Positions 31,890 to 43,214 of a stretch of DNA of 64,000 bases are shown here, piece after piece; the first letter of the stretch is position 1; every line of letters begins with the position of its first letter. Under the pieces are notes generated by a model. It had not been told where the DNA came from, made no database searches, and saw only the letters and a list, made by a program, of their open reading frames with translations. The stretch is from Isoetes taiwanensis (taxonomy: Eukaryota; Streptophyta; Lycopodiopsida; Isoetales; Isoetaceae). The DNA is taken from the NCBI GenBank assembly GCA_021234155.1, contig JAJEKV010000047.1:4975637-5039636 (forward strand), read 5' to 3'. Made by a program: the position numbers and the translations under genes.

Positions 31890-33425
31890 ATGGCGCCCAG
31901 TAACTTTGTCAAATGGTACAATGCTGCAAACCATATCCATCAGCTCCCTGCCGAGCAAGCCTTCTCTGTGTTTGACCACTTGTTTGATCTTCATGCAACA
32001 TTGACTAGAACACCATACTACACAGATATCATGTGCCAATACGACCAACAGGTCCTGCCTTGGGAAGTTAGATTACCTCCTAGGGGAGGGAATTGGGTTT
32101 CTCTTGAGACACTCACCCAAGCCTTAGCTAGAGAAACGGGAGGATCCAGAGGCAAGAGTCAGCTATGGGATAGGACTAGAACCATGCCCGATTACATGAC
32201 TTGCAGACATAATAGGCATAGGTACCTTTCATCTCGAGGCGACCCTTTGTATTTGTTCATGCACTATAAGTCAATCAACAAAGTAGGTGAACCTTCCATT
32301 CAGCCCTTAGATTTAGCACCACTTGATACCCGTAGGGTCCAGGATCAAATCCTCAACATAGACTCCTCCGCGTATGAATACCATGGTACGACATCAGGGC
32401 CACCAGCTCTGCAAATCGAGGAAGACTATGAGCAAAGTTAGGGGAGCAAAACTTCGGAGTGGGGAGAGCGGAGAGGCAACAAGGATGCGAGATACATGTC
32501 CGAGCACGACGACGACATCAGAAGAGCCAACGAGCCACCGATCGGCATCACAGCTCTGTCCCCGATAGTCATCGACGGAGAGGAGTATATTTTATCAAAC
32601 GACATCCTCAACTTACCGTATTGCCAGGAACAGGGGCTTCGAATCGACGAGCTCTTAGGCATGATAGCACATGGGAAAAGCGCTGGACCTCATCGACTAT
32701 TCATACCGGGAAATTCCAAGGGAGTCGGCGGAGAGACACTCCTATCTTGGGGAGACAATGTCGACATATAGCACCTATCGCCAGATAAGGGAGATCTATC
32801 GAACCGCAGAACCTATCATCTCGGAGGAGGAATTCCAGCCAGATACTGAGCACATTGTATAAAACGGGGAGGGGCCCAAGCTCAAGCCGGGCAGGGTTCG
32901 AGCCAGGAGCATGAGGGAAGCGCCCAACAAAGATCAACTTGGACAATGCAACAAAGATGTGGAGAGATCATGAAGATCTTATGGCGGTGCCGCGGGCGGA
33001 GAGGCTCAAAGGAAGGGCACCGGATCGCGAGGCACGCAGTAAAGGTACGCACTTCGCTACTATCTTCCAGCCCTCACCCCAAGGGCGATGGTAGTCTTCC
33101 ACAAGGAGTTCAGCCCCAAGGGGAAGAACCGCGGCACTTCTCATAGCACTCTGGGGCCGGCAAAGATTCGAAGATATCGCCCATGCGGATCACGCCATCC
33201 TTTTCAAGAGGTCCGTCAGCGCTCCATTGCCTCGACTTTGCTAGGGGCCACCTCGTGGATGCATCACTTTCAAGAGTAGCAAAGAATCGCATTTTAACTC
33301 CGGGAACCGAAATGGCCCGAAGCACCGAAGGAGGAGGGTCGACAAGGAACATCCTGCGCAACCTCGGCAAAGGCCTCCGATTCAGGGATGTGAAGAATTT
33401 CTTTAAGCTTTCAGGAGGCCATTGA
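31890..33425 (+). pseudogene. ORF2 of the H3-encoding element, copy B (frameshifted)
   Basis: The start MAPSNFVKWYNAANHIH matches copy A, and the first 184 residues are open to 32441. Later parts are in shifting frames: SPIVIDGEEYILSNDILNLP near 32560-32620, IDYSYREIPRESAERHSY near 32690, and the end LGKGLRFRDVKNFFKLSGGH (33366-33425). I do not recognise the fold. The region 32650-33300 has many changes at sites where copy A reads CAG or CTG, and some frameshifts may be consensus errors. The gene is retained in both copies next to the histone gene. Confidence 0.7.
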
Positions 33426-35349
33426 ACAGTTATAAAAATTCCCTTTAAGTTTTTTTTAAATTGTACTAAATGTTTTCTTGTACTCTATTGTGCCAGCACA
33501 TATCTATTCTACCATGTAACCTTTTATGTATTAATGACTATAAACTGTCTTTACATAAGTGCAATACTTCACATGATTTGCTTTATAACAAAAAAAGATA
33601 AATAAATAAATAAAATATAATGCAATTATAAGGAAGTATGTTTAATGTATAACCCAAATAACATGTATTGATGATCAACCCTTGCAGAAAGGAACTTCGG
33701 TGCAGGATCCCAAGACCAGTGCCGACAACACAATCGAATACCAAAGAACTTGTTCGGGAGAGAGCAAGAAGACATGGAGCAGGACATGTCACCGGAGGCA
33801 ATCAACACGAGATTGACACAGATGAGGAACCAGATGGAGCATCTGATTCATTGGGCAACACCGCTGATGAATGCACAGGAATGTGGTCCTCTACCTCCAC
33901 CGCCACCCTATGTGCAAGGTGTTGACGAAGCCCCACAGCAGGAAGGGGAAGGTAACCAGGGGAATGTCAGAGACAGGAAAAAGAAAAGAAGAACCAGGAG
34001 CCCAACATCATCTAGCTCCAGCACATCAGATAGTTCTTCCAGTGAGGACAGCTCTAGCTCCGACAGTTAGAGCAAGGAAAAAGGCAAGAAAGACAGATGA
34101 TTACCAGAAAAAGGTGGATAGTGCTATGAGCAATGTATGGAAGAAAGGAAGCTGGGCCAGTTCTCAGGGAAAGACAGGTCAGGCATGGAGGCTGAAGCTT
34201 GGCTTTATGAAATGGAAGAGTTTGGCAACTCCTACGGTATGAAAGACAAGGATATAGGGAAAGTTGCTACAGCTAACCTCATTGGACCAGCAAGGATCTG
34301 GTGGAAAGGATATGCGAAATCCAACAAGCTGAGGAGGAACAATTGTAGATTCAAGACTTTCAGCAAGGCTTTTCGCAAGCACTATGTGCCAAGATCTCAT
34401 ACTAGCAGGCAGATCCAGCAATTCTACAGGTTGAACCAGGGTAGCTTGTCAGTAGCAAAGTATACAGAGGAATTCATGCGGCTCAGGCTCCATATTCTCG
34501 GAGTCTCGGAAAGGCAAGCGGTGGATACCTACATTGAGGGGTTGAACAGCAATATCAAAAGGCTTGTGCGAGCAATCAACCCAAGATCAGTTGCAGAGGC
34601 CGAAGATAAAGCGATAAGTTTGGAGGAGGCACCAGCAACTCCAGCAGAGAAATAGTCAACCTTCAGGGGTAAGAGTTCAGTGCAGTATCAGGGGCAATAT
34701 CAGGGTAAGCAATCAGCAGCTACACCATCAGGAGGCCAACAGCAAGGTAAAGGTCAGAGTAAAAACAATGTTTAAAATGAAACGCACTTATTTAAGAAGT
34801 GCGTTTGAAAGATTCCTTCTGAAAATTTACAAAATTTTAAAATCCCCCTAAAAAGGATCCTTTTATTATCTTTAGTCCAAATATTTACAAAACGGCTCAT
34901 GAAAACAGACATTTTAGGAAGGTTTAACGTTATGGAGGAAACCAAAAAAAAAAAAAAAATCACATTTTGGAGGGGAAAAGAACTGCTACGAAAGCCAAAG
35001 ATTTATTATGGGGCAAATTCATATGAAAAAATTAAATGCTTTTGTACCTTGTCCCTGAAATTTTTTTGTTGGCAGTTATAGAAGAAAAAAATTCTTATTT
35101 TACAACCGCTTTGGCTAAACGTCTTAGTTGACCTTAAAACACATCCAGAGCCAATTGAACAAACTGCTTGAATGACAAACCATTGTTTTTGCATCACATA
35201 GTATTACAGACGCCAATACATCCACAATATTTCACAATTATTTGAAGTTTCAGTTGAGGATGTCGTATAAAATTTACACCGAGGAAGCAAAAGTTGAAGT
35301 AATGAAGGTTTGTGCTTCCATGCCCTTCGTTGTTGTTCTCGAAGATGTA

Positions 35350-35640
35350 TTAGTACACGTCTCTAGGCTTGCACAAACCAATCCGCAACGTGGTGATGCT
35401 CAGAAGATAGTCATCCTCCTTGTCAATGTTGAGCATCTTCATCGCAATTTTGTCATCTGTAGCAGTGGGTGTCACTGCACATTTCTTTACTAGCAAAGTG
35501 TTTATCTGTCTTGCCCTTTCCTGTCTGTTTGCAAATGAATAGGTAAACTTCTGAGGGGTTGCTACTCGTCGCACCCCTTTAGACAAATCATGTGCTTTCC
35601 TTCTTAGAACTTTCGTGTCTCCGTAACATTTTGGGGTTCT
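35350..35640 (-). other. Possible captured coding fragment in the TIR transposon
   Basis: The minus strand reads a clean stretch of about 80 codons, VRRVATPQKFTYSFANRQER onward to LRIGLCKPRDVY. I know no match. It lies in otherwise AT-rich DNA and stays open through 35242, so it may be a captured gene piece. Nothing shows that it is expressed. Confidence 0.25.
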
Positions 35641-36189
35641 TTTTGGGGTTTTTTGCTTTTAGTAGCAACTTTTAAGCTGTTAAAGTGAAGTTAGCATGTG
35701 TGTAGAGTAAAAAAAAAGTAAAAATAACAACACGATTTGACTAATTTATGCTCTAATATTGCATTACAAGCTCAGAAATTTTAAAATCGATTTAGAACTT
35801 TTTGAACTAAAAAACTAATATTAATGTATAAAATTATCCCTTAACTGTGTTATTTCATCAATATTAAGTTGCAAAACCTTTGGGGGGCAAGAATGACTCC
35901 ACAAGGACACGGTATATATTATATTATGTATATATATATTATATATATATATATAGTATATATATATTAATGTTTTTACCGGGACCTGATCCGACAAAAA
36001 ATTTTCACTAACTTGGTTGCCCCACCGAAGGCAGCGAGGGTTTCGCGTTCGTACCTGTAAAAAAAAATGGTATAAATTTACACCGCTAGAACTCTTACCG
36101 TATAAATTTATACGGCAAGAGTTGACTTTTTGATTTTTGTTATATACTATATATATACTATATATATACTATATATACATAAAAAATAT

Positions 36190-36372
36190 ATAAATCCGGT
36201 ATAAATTTATACCGAGAGAACGCTCGCGGTATAAATTTATACCGAGAGAACTCTCGCGGTATAAGTTTATACCGAGAGAGCTCTCGCGGTATAAATTTAT
36301 ACCGAGAGAGCGGTATAAATATATACCGTTTGAGTCCTCTTGCGGTATAAATTTATACCGTGTGAACTATCT
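36190..36372. repeat. Palindromic minisatellite in the TIR transposon
   Basis: The palindrome GGTATAAATTTATACC or a one-base variant occurs six times, usually followed by GAGAGA[AG]CTCTCGC, which is itself nearly palindromic. The unit is therefore a palindrome of palindromes of about 31 bp. Related single copies lie near 36069-36120. The tract can fold in many ways and may be unstable. Confidence 0.8.
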
Positions 36373-37789
36373 GGCGTACTATGTCCACACATTACTATCT
36401 ATTGTGGTATGAATGTATACCACCTAGAAATTTGTTTGGAAGAAAGTAACTATGGACTACAAAAAATAAATACATTATAAAATTTGAAAAAGTCAAGGTT
36501 ATACAGAAGTCTCGGTATACAGAAGTCTATAGCGAGCCGGCAGAGCAAATAAGAGCATGTATATAAGGCAAGAGTGAGCTTCAGTGAGACAATGTCAAAA
36601 TATGTTGAATTTTTTACAATTTTGTTCATAATCCTGTAATGATTTTAAAAACTTTAAATATAATTCCTTTTTGGCACTCTAGTAGACTTGTTGTTTTTTT
36701 TCAATGTCTATTTTTTTTAGTCCTTGAAAATGTTACTATTTCTCAAAGCAAACTAGGGGGCCAAAAAAGGGTATCAAATTTTTTTTAATGGAAGCTGAGT
36801 TCAAATCCCCCCTCAAAAATAGTGCCTAAAATATTCAAATTGTCACACATGTCACAACTATACCGAGAAAATGAACCTTTTTTGGGGAATTTTAGGGAGT
36901 CTTTTAAAGATTCCTTTTGAAGTGCGTTTGGAGCAAATTAGTGCGTTTCATTTTAAACTTTGTTTAAAGGCTTTGGGGACCGTAAGCCGCAGAATGCATC
37001 AGGGGGCAGTGCTCTAAAGCGCCTTCTAGACAGTCTGCCGAAGGAGAAGAGACAGGAGTGTATCGAGAAGAAGCTATGCTTTAGGTGCTTCCAGCCAGGG
37101 CACCGAACACATGATTGTCCATTCGTCATGCAGGCAGCTTTAGCAGAGCTTGGGGATTGGGATTCTCCAACAGAAGCGGATGAAGACGACGATCAGCATG
37201 AGGCCCAGGACTTCATAGATGGTGAGTGCCACATATGTGCAAACATTGAGTCGGGTGATATTGAAAATCAGTCGACGGTCATTGCGGCTGATGGGATCAT
37301 AGATAGTAATCCATATGTAGTCCTCATAGATACAGGTAGCTGTCACAATTTTGCATCCCCTAGGATGGCTGCCCTAATGAAGAACAAGGTATTGAAGTCT
37401 AAGCCAAGGCCAGTGGCTATGGCAAACGGCGCCATTCGGCACACTAAGGGGAGGAGGATCACATTTGACATAGACCTTAGTGGGATTAAGTGGCCGATGG
37501 GGACGGAAGTCATGGATATTTTGGAAGATATGATCTTATAGTGGGGATGGAATTCTTGAAGCCAGCCAAAGCCATGATCGACTATGACCGAAACGAAGTC
37601 ACCATGACGGCACCGGACGGCAACAAATTTATAGTGAAAGGTAAGAAGGTAGCTTCTCCCATGCAGTGTATCTCTTTGAAGCAGCTAAGGAAGAGTATAG
37701 AAAGGAATAGGGTGGACTACATCTTGAGGATGGAATCAGTTGAGCCAAGCAAACAGGATGGCAGTAACCCAAAGGAGAATTAGTTGCCC

Positions 37790-39288
37790 AAGCAGATAGC
37801 AAGGCTTATTTCAGAGTTTATGTATTCCCGGATGAAATCCGGCAGCTACCACCTTATAGGGGTGTGGAATGTGAGATCACATTAGCTCCAGATGCGAAGC
37901 CTACCAGTAAGGCACCGTATAGAATGAGCACCCCGGAATTGATTGAGCTCAAGAAGCAGCTCCAGGAATTGCTTGAGCTTGGTTTTATTAGAGCAAGTGT
38001 GTCTCCTTTTGGAGCACCTATACTCTTTGTGAAGAAGAAAGATGGGAGCTTAAGAATGTGCATAGACTATCGCCAGCTCAACAAGCAGACGATAAAGAAT
38101 AAGTATGCATTGCCAAGGGCAGACGATCTAATGGACCAGCTCCAAGGAGCAAAGGTATTCTCTAAAATTGATTTGAGGTCAGGGTACCATCAGATAAGAA
38201 TAAAGGAAGAGGATATCCACAAGACCGCCTTTAGAACGCGGTATGGTCACTTTGAGTTTACAGTAATGCCCTTTGGTTTGTCGAATGCTCCAGCAACTTT
38301 TATGCGCCTCATGAACGACATCTTCAGGGATTTCTTGGATGAGTTTGTTATTGTTTTCTTCGACGACATTCTAGTCTACAGCAAGTCCATTGAAGAGCAT
38401 TGTCAGCATTTGAGGAAAGTGTTGGAGAAGTTGAGACGTCATCGGTTGTATGGGAAGCTCTCCAAGTGCCACTTTGCAACAGGCCGAGTGGAATATTTGG
38501 GGCATGTGGTAACATCCGAGGGAATATCTACAGACCCATCTAAGATTGAGGCAATAGTTGATTGGCCAGCTCCAAGGAATGTGGCAGAAGTAAGAAGCTT
38601 TCTCGGGTTGGCGGGATATTATAGAAAGTTCGTGAAGGACTTTGCTAAGTGGGCGTCCCCTTTGTCGGACCTCATCAAGGCCAAGAAGATTAAGGATTGG
38701 ACTAGCTATTGGTTAGAGAAAGTCCAAGCTTCCTTTGAGAAGCTTAAGGAGGCCTTAACAACAGCTCCAGTGCTTGTTCTCCCAGAAACGAGTAAAGATA
38801 AGTTGGTAGCAATGGATGCAAGCAAGATAGCAACAGGGGCAGTCTTGATGCAAGAAGGAAGAGTAGTCGCCTACGACTCGAAGAAGATGAACGACGTCGA
38901 GCAACGCTATCCAACCCATGATCAGGAGCTGCTAGCCATTGTCAGGGCATTAAGGATATGGAGGCATTATTTGCTGGGGAGGAAGTTTCAGTTAGATACT
39001 GATCACCAGAGCCTTCAGTATCTTTTCACCCAGCCACTCCTCAACTTAAGGCAAAGGAGGTGGATGGAATTTCTTGAGGAGTATGTTTTTGATATAATAT
39101 ATAAGCCCGGCAAGCTTAATGTTGTGGCAGATGCTCTCTCTAGGAGACCATTTCAGACAAGGACGCATTGTAATGCGATTTCCACTCTTTCGAGTGGGTT
39201 TGGCAGGAAGATTGAGGAGACCTTGCCAGCGGATGAAGAATTCAAGGAGGTATGGGAAAGCCTCTCGAGGGAATGTAACAAACATTAG
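37790..39288 (+). CDS. Reverse transcriptase and RNase H of element B
   Basis: From the start codon at 37864 the frame is intact for 474 residues; homology begins slightly upstream ([15 protein letters not shown]). RT motifs in order: [60 protein letters not shown] (the catalytic FFDD) and [10 protein letters not shown]. RNase H follows, with its acidic residues in [17 protein letters not shown] and LDTDHQSL. The frame ends at CNKH shortly after the RNase H domain, at the border with Helitron DNA. Integrase is therefore missing. This is the best-kept pol part of the H3-encoding family in the window. Confidence 0.9.
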
Positions 39289-39294
39289 AATTAC

Positions 39295-39775
39295 TATCTA
39301 AGGCTATCCTCAACCGATCTAGTGGGTCTTTCTACTGATGAAATAGATAAGATTCTTAGTCGCTGTAAATACCAACAAGAATACGGAGCTCAAAAAAGGG
39401 AGAAGAAATCGATCACTTTCGAAAGAATACAACCAGCAGCCTTGAGCAGTCAGAAAAGAGCTAATATGCGTAGAACATATAAAAGGGCTTGCCGAAATAC
39501 AAATATCACCACTGAACATACACCACTACGTTCCATGGAGGTTATGCTAGACATAACCTCCATGGAACAACATAATCAAACTATATTACCCAATAATCTT
39601 AGACTAACAAATTGCAACAATGCTAGTCAGCATTGGGCAAAACAGATTGCTAGAATGCAACGAGACATGAAATCTATAGGCCATGAACCATTAACATGGA
39701 CTAAAAAATGCAGTATATGCCAGACTGATTTACTCAATTCTGAAAAATATACTATTTTGTTGCAATAATATAGCC
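39295..39775 (+). pseudogene. Helitron N-terminal ORF fragment on the plus strand
   Basis: It encodes LSTDEIDKILSRCKYQQEYG, AQKREKK, then HWAKQIARMQRDMKSIGHEP. The minus-strand copy near 42300-42620 encodes the homologous LSDDQINKILS and HWQKQIAMMQQDMKPVGHEP. It is thus the amino-terminal part of a second Helitron in opposite orientation. It contains a perfect 17-bp-stem hairpin at 39530-39568. Confidence 0.65.
39530..39568. repeat. Perfect 17-bp-stem hairpin in the Helitron ORF, copy 1
   Basis: Arms GTTCCATGGAGGTTATG and CATAACCTCCATGGAAC flank a 5-nt loop. The homologous position in the other Helitron copy (42405-42446) also has a hairpin, with different inner arm sequence. Confidence 0.9.
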
Positions 39776-42700
39776 GTCGTTTGCCCCGGCTTTCAGGTCC
39801 TCTTTTCCATATACGAAGACTGGGTATGGAGGATGCCTGTTGTTGATAAGTTCGCATATGTACGTGTAGATTGAGGTCTGATTCTTGTTCATGGTTTGTG
39901 ACATAGTTGAGCTCTTTATAAGGTACTCTTCGTAGTCGGGGAACTTTGCGAGTTCATTCTATATTTCTTTGGATGGGATGTTTTGCATAGGCAGGCCGAA
40001 GGCTTCAGTGTTGGTGCCGTGTTGGATTAGGATGTTGTTGATGGCGATGAGGGTTTCATTGACGGCAGTTGGTTGGTTTCCTAGACATTGTTCTAGAAAG
40101 TCAGCTATCATGTGATCTTGAAACGTTTCCTATAGTTGAAGTGCTGGTCCGGAATCTAGTATTAGGAGTGCAAATAGCAATCGCAATTGCGATGGGGTCT
40201 GTAGGGATGAGATTGCTTCTTGTATTACTGCTATTGCTTCAGTTGCTGGTGCTATCAGTCCAATGGCTTGAGCGATTTCTTGGTATGTTTTATACTGTTG
40301 TTGGTCATGGGTCTTGAGTTCTTCCCAAGATCGCGCTGCTTTTTGGAGTAGGATGAATCTTAGGTAGAATGGTTCTTCAACTTTTGGAAGTAAGAGACGT
40401 ATCCTACAAACTAGTTGTCCTCTTGTTCTCTCGTGGACGATATTTTGGGTTACGCCTGTATGTCTTTTTTCCAGGTGGTCGGTTGGTTTGAGGATGATGT
40501 CTGGCCTGTATACGGTAAGGTATACTGTTCGTTGTATTCGATGTAAGTTACGTGATCGAATTTGGCATCGAGTGATCGTAGGAAGTATCTGTCTAGCAAG
40601 GAGATTCTGGGATTCGTCGATGTGGTTCTTAAATGATGTTTGTTTTGTCCCTCTAAATGTAACGAAAGGCATTTGACGGAAGGGTGCTTTTCAGTCATGT
40701 GATAGGACATAATTCTCCATGTTGCTTCCATAGAGGATAGGTAGCGCGCAGAGATGTAGTCCTGGATTTCGTTTTTCGTGTGGTTTTGGTCATTGTTGTT
40801 TGCTGTGGCAGGTTGCGTCGAAGTATGTTTGCCTGAGTCAATGTGGAAGCGAGCTGTATTGAAGCCTTTATATATGTAGCCATAGAGGTATGCGAATATG
40901 TGTACGATCGATGCAACGTCCGCATAGACATGGCAGTCCATTTCTATCAATAGAAATGGGATATATGGAACGACATTTACATCTGCCTCTATTCGTCGTC
41001 TATATTGTACATATCCCTTTTCATCAATGTATGTTGTTGGGTTTGTTTGTTTTGGGTTTGTTTTCTTTGAGGCAACGTTTTGGTAGTTGTGCAGAGATTA
41101 GATTATCGATCATGTCTATCGGAATCTCATATTCTATCTTTACGACCATGTGTGCATGACGCAATCCCCTCTTCTGGAATTCAATGAAGTGCATCATGTA
41201 GGATATAGGTCCAAGATACTTTCGAATGATGTTCTTTGTATATTGGACTCTTTCATGGCACGCTCGAACAACAACCGTGGGGTTGTCAGATGCATTTTGG
41301 CCCGGGTGTAATTTGTGTTTTATTTCTGGCCACGCCGGATTTGTCGTCGTAGTTGGGAAGAAACTGGGGTTTCCCTTAACTCTTGCGAGTGCGAGGGCAT
41401 CTGCTACTTGAATAACACACCATTGTCTGGAGCCCAAAAAGGATGCTAGTAGAGTTTTGTAACGGGCATCGGGATGATCATGTTGTGTGAAGTTTCGTCG
41501 GTAGCCCTCAGTCGCAATATAATTGAGGCGTTCTTCCTCGACTCATGAGTACATGTCAACCAGGTACTCGCCGCATAATCTACCTAGCTGTGAAAAGCGA
41601 GGTTCGTGAAGTAACCTAGTTCGATACTAATCTATTTGGGACATGTTTTCGTCGTCGTATGGATGCCATCCTATATAGTGTTCCATGTGGGATAATGGGT
41701 ATTGAAGTGGTTCATATGTAGAGTCAAGAATACTCAAGAACATTGGGTCGTGGTCGTGCTGCATCCAGATCATTGCAGTTCTAGGTGTTATGGTAATATA
41801 ATTATTGGCATGCACGATAGCAGCTATTTCATCTGATGTGCAAGAGTCTGCGAGGGTAAGTCTTGTAGGTATGGAATGTAATTCTTTTATTGTTTTTAAG
41901 TGTCTAAGATATGGATTGATGATATCTAGAGTTGCGGCAACTTGCATAATCCATGTGGATGGTAGCTGCATGTTGGCGGCGATGGCATGTCTCATTGAGC
42001 TATCGTATATGTACCAGTGAAGGGTGCTAGTGGGTGCACTTGCAGATAGGAGTCGGTGGTATGTGCGACCCATGATTGCGACAGATGATGGCATTTTCAA
42101 ATCCATGAAATCGCCGTTCACACCAAGAACATTGAAACAAAATAAGTTGTTCACAACACGTGAACTATCACAAAATTTAAGCATCGAGTAAAGCTCTTCT
42201 AACGTTCGGGGTAGAGGCTCAAGGGATGGAAGTAAACGACGTCCATTGTTGCAACAGAACGATATGTTTTCGGAGTCCATTTCAACGGCTCATGTCCTAC
42301 GGGTTTCATGTCTTGCTGCATCATGGCAATTTGCTTTTGCCAATGCAAATTTTCGCTATTAGACGTCATTATGGAGGGCACAGGGTCTGTAGACTTTATT
42401 TCTTGTTCCATGGGGATTTGATTTGCAATCAAGATCCCCATGGAACTTGTCTGACATAATGATATGTCATTGTTTGGCTCATCAGATATTTGTCTCTGAG
42501 ATATTGGAGGCGCAATGAGCTTTAGTCTCTTTTGTGCTTGATAGTTTCTTTGACGCTAAGGATTTTGTTTATCTGATCGTCGCTAAGATGCTCAGAATGT
42601 GGCCGAGGTAGCCTATCAAGGGAAAGACTCTTTAATGCCTAATTAATAAAATTATATTGCTTCATATAATCAAAAGATAAATGTGCAAAAAAAAAACTAA

Positions 42701-42960
42701 TATAGAGATCATTTGAAATTTTGAATACGGCTCAGATCATAATTAAAATGTTGGTACTCACCTTCGACGCCCCCCTTTTCTTGGTTGTTGTTTCACGTTC
42801 CTCTTCATGTATTCTCATATTTATTGCACTTGCTGACTGCTCATATTTCCTATATAATAATTTTATGATATTAGAGTTAATGTCATTTTTCATGTGCATA
42901 CTAACTAATACACATTTCATATTTAAAATTTTCAATATGTACCTTGTATGATGTTGTGTA
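39775..42960 (-). pseudogene. Helitron Rep (HUH) protein with truncated helicase
   Basis: From high to low coordinates, small exon-like pieces come first (42960-42750, with GT/AG borders). The N-terminal region follows (EPLKWTPKTYRS), then DSTYEPLQYPLSHMEHYIGW near 41680. The Rep core at 41437-41024 includes RQWCVIQVADALALARVKGN and IEFQKRGLRHAHMVVKIE, where HAH is the metal-binding HUH motif. YLYGYIYKG near 40880 holds the paired tyrosines. EIQDYISARYLSSMEATWRI and the post-Rep linker follow. The helicase begins (NKNQTSIYTYICELINN) but loses Walker A after VFVYG. Several frame changes make it inactive. Rep nicks and joins DNA for rolling-circle transposition. Confidence 0.75.
42405..42446. 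repeat. Hairpin in the Helitron ORF, copy 2
   Basis: Arms GTTCCATGGGGAT and ATCCCCATGGAAC enclose a further short inverted pair, TTGATT and AATCAA. It lies at the same place in the coding region as the hairpin at 39530-39568, but with different inner arms. Confidence 0.85.
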
Positions 42961-43214
42961 TCTTCTGAATCATTGCATGCATCGAGCTCATCGTTGTTTG
43001 AATTCATTACTTTTTGGTTTGCTTGTTCCACCTGTAGTTTATAGTATTTATCAGAATTCTAATTTCACAAAATACAAATGAGAAGATACAGAATTTTAAC
43101 TTCAATTTGTTTCTGCATATCTGACTGGGTTTTGTTAGCTAAAATAATAGTCGCACGATGGTGGTACCATATATTTCACTAGTCCAGAAAAAAAAAAAAA
43201 AAAAAAAAACAATA

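Larger units (their letters stand above)
34764..36964. mobile_element. 2.2-kb TIR DNA transposon inside gag of element B
   Basis: The ends are inverted repeats: GTTTAAAATGAAACGCACT on the left and its complement on the right, with the outer AACAATG/CTTTGTT adding one mismatch. TAAA lies on both sides (34760-34763 and 36965-36968). The left end also holds a 10-bp-stem hairpin AAACGCACTT/AAGTGCGTTT (34780-34806), and the right end holds two direct copies of AGTGCGTTT. The interior is AT-rich and has no transposase I can recognise, so it is non-autonomous. The superfamily is uncertain. A TAAA or embedded TAA/TA duplication leaves Tc1/Mariner-like or Harbinger-like as options. Confidence 0.8.
33690..37783 (+). 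pseudogene. Gag and protease of element B, interrupted by a DNA transposon
   Basis: The gag starts after a conserved CTTGCAG, a possible 3' splice site shared with copy A. It has a proline-rich and Ser-rich basic N-terminus. The core follows (KLGQFSGKDRSGMEAEAWLY, ARIWWKGYAKS, RFKTFSKAFRKHYVPRS, IEGLNSNIKRLVRAI), ending at a stop near 34655. After the transposon (34764-36964) the zinc knuckle CFRCFQPGHRTHDC (near 37081-37122) and the protease (DTGSCHNFASP near 37331) follow. A frame change near 37520 breaks DLIVGMEFL. Removing the transposon together with one TAAA restores the spacing of copy A. Confidence 0.8.
27758..39290 (+). mobile_element. H3-encoding Ty3/gypsy element, copy B (3' end missing)
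   Basis: Order: complete 5' LTR, iMet primer-binding site, H3-like gene (intact), palindrome spacer, ORF2, gag, protease, reverse transcriptase and RNase H. It inserted into the protease frame of copy A. Its gag is split by a 2.2-kb DNA transposon. The element stops just after RNase H at about 39290, where Helitron sequence begins, so integrase, any chromodomain and the 3' LTR are not in the window. Confidence 0.88.
39291..43020 (-). mobile_element. Helitron remnants, two pieces in inverted orientation
   Basis: A minus-strand Helitron carries the Rep N-terminal domain, the HUH motif and the start of the helicase (about 42960 down to 39775). A plus-strand fragment of the same N-terminal region lies at 39295-39775. 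The junction with gypsy element B reads AACAAACATTAG, and the minus-strand CTAA at this place could be a Helitron 3' terminus, but I cannot prove either end. No complete helicase is present. Confidence 0.7.

Noticed and set aside
36190-36372. Telomere- or centromere-like satellite
   Set aside because: The tract is only about 180 bp long and lies inside a transposon with TIRs.
39046-39285. Minus-strand ORF over the RNase H of element B
   Set aside because: It is antisense to a well-conserved RNase H domain.
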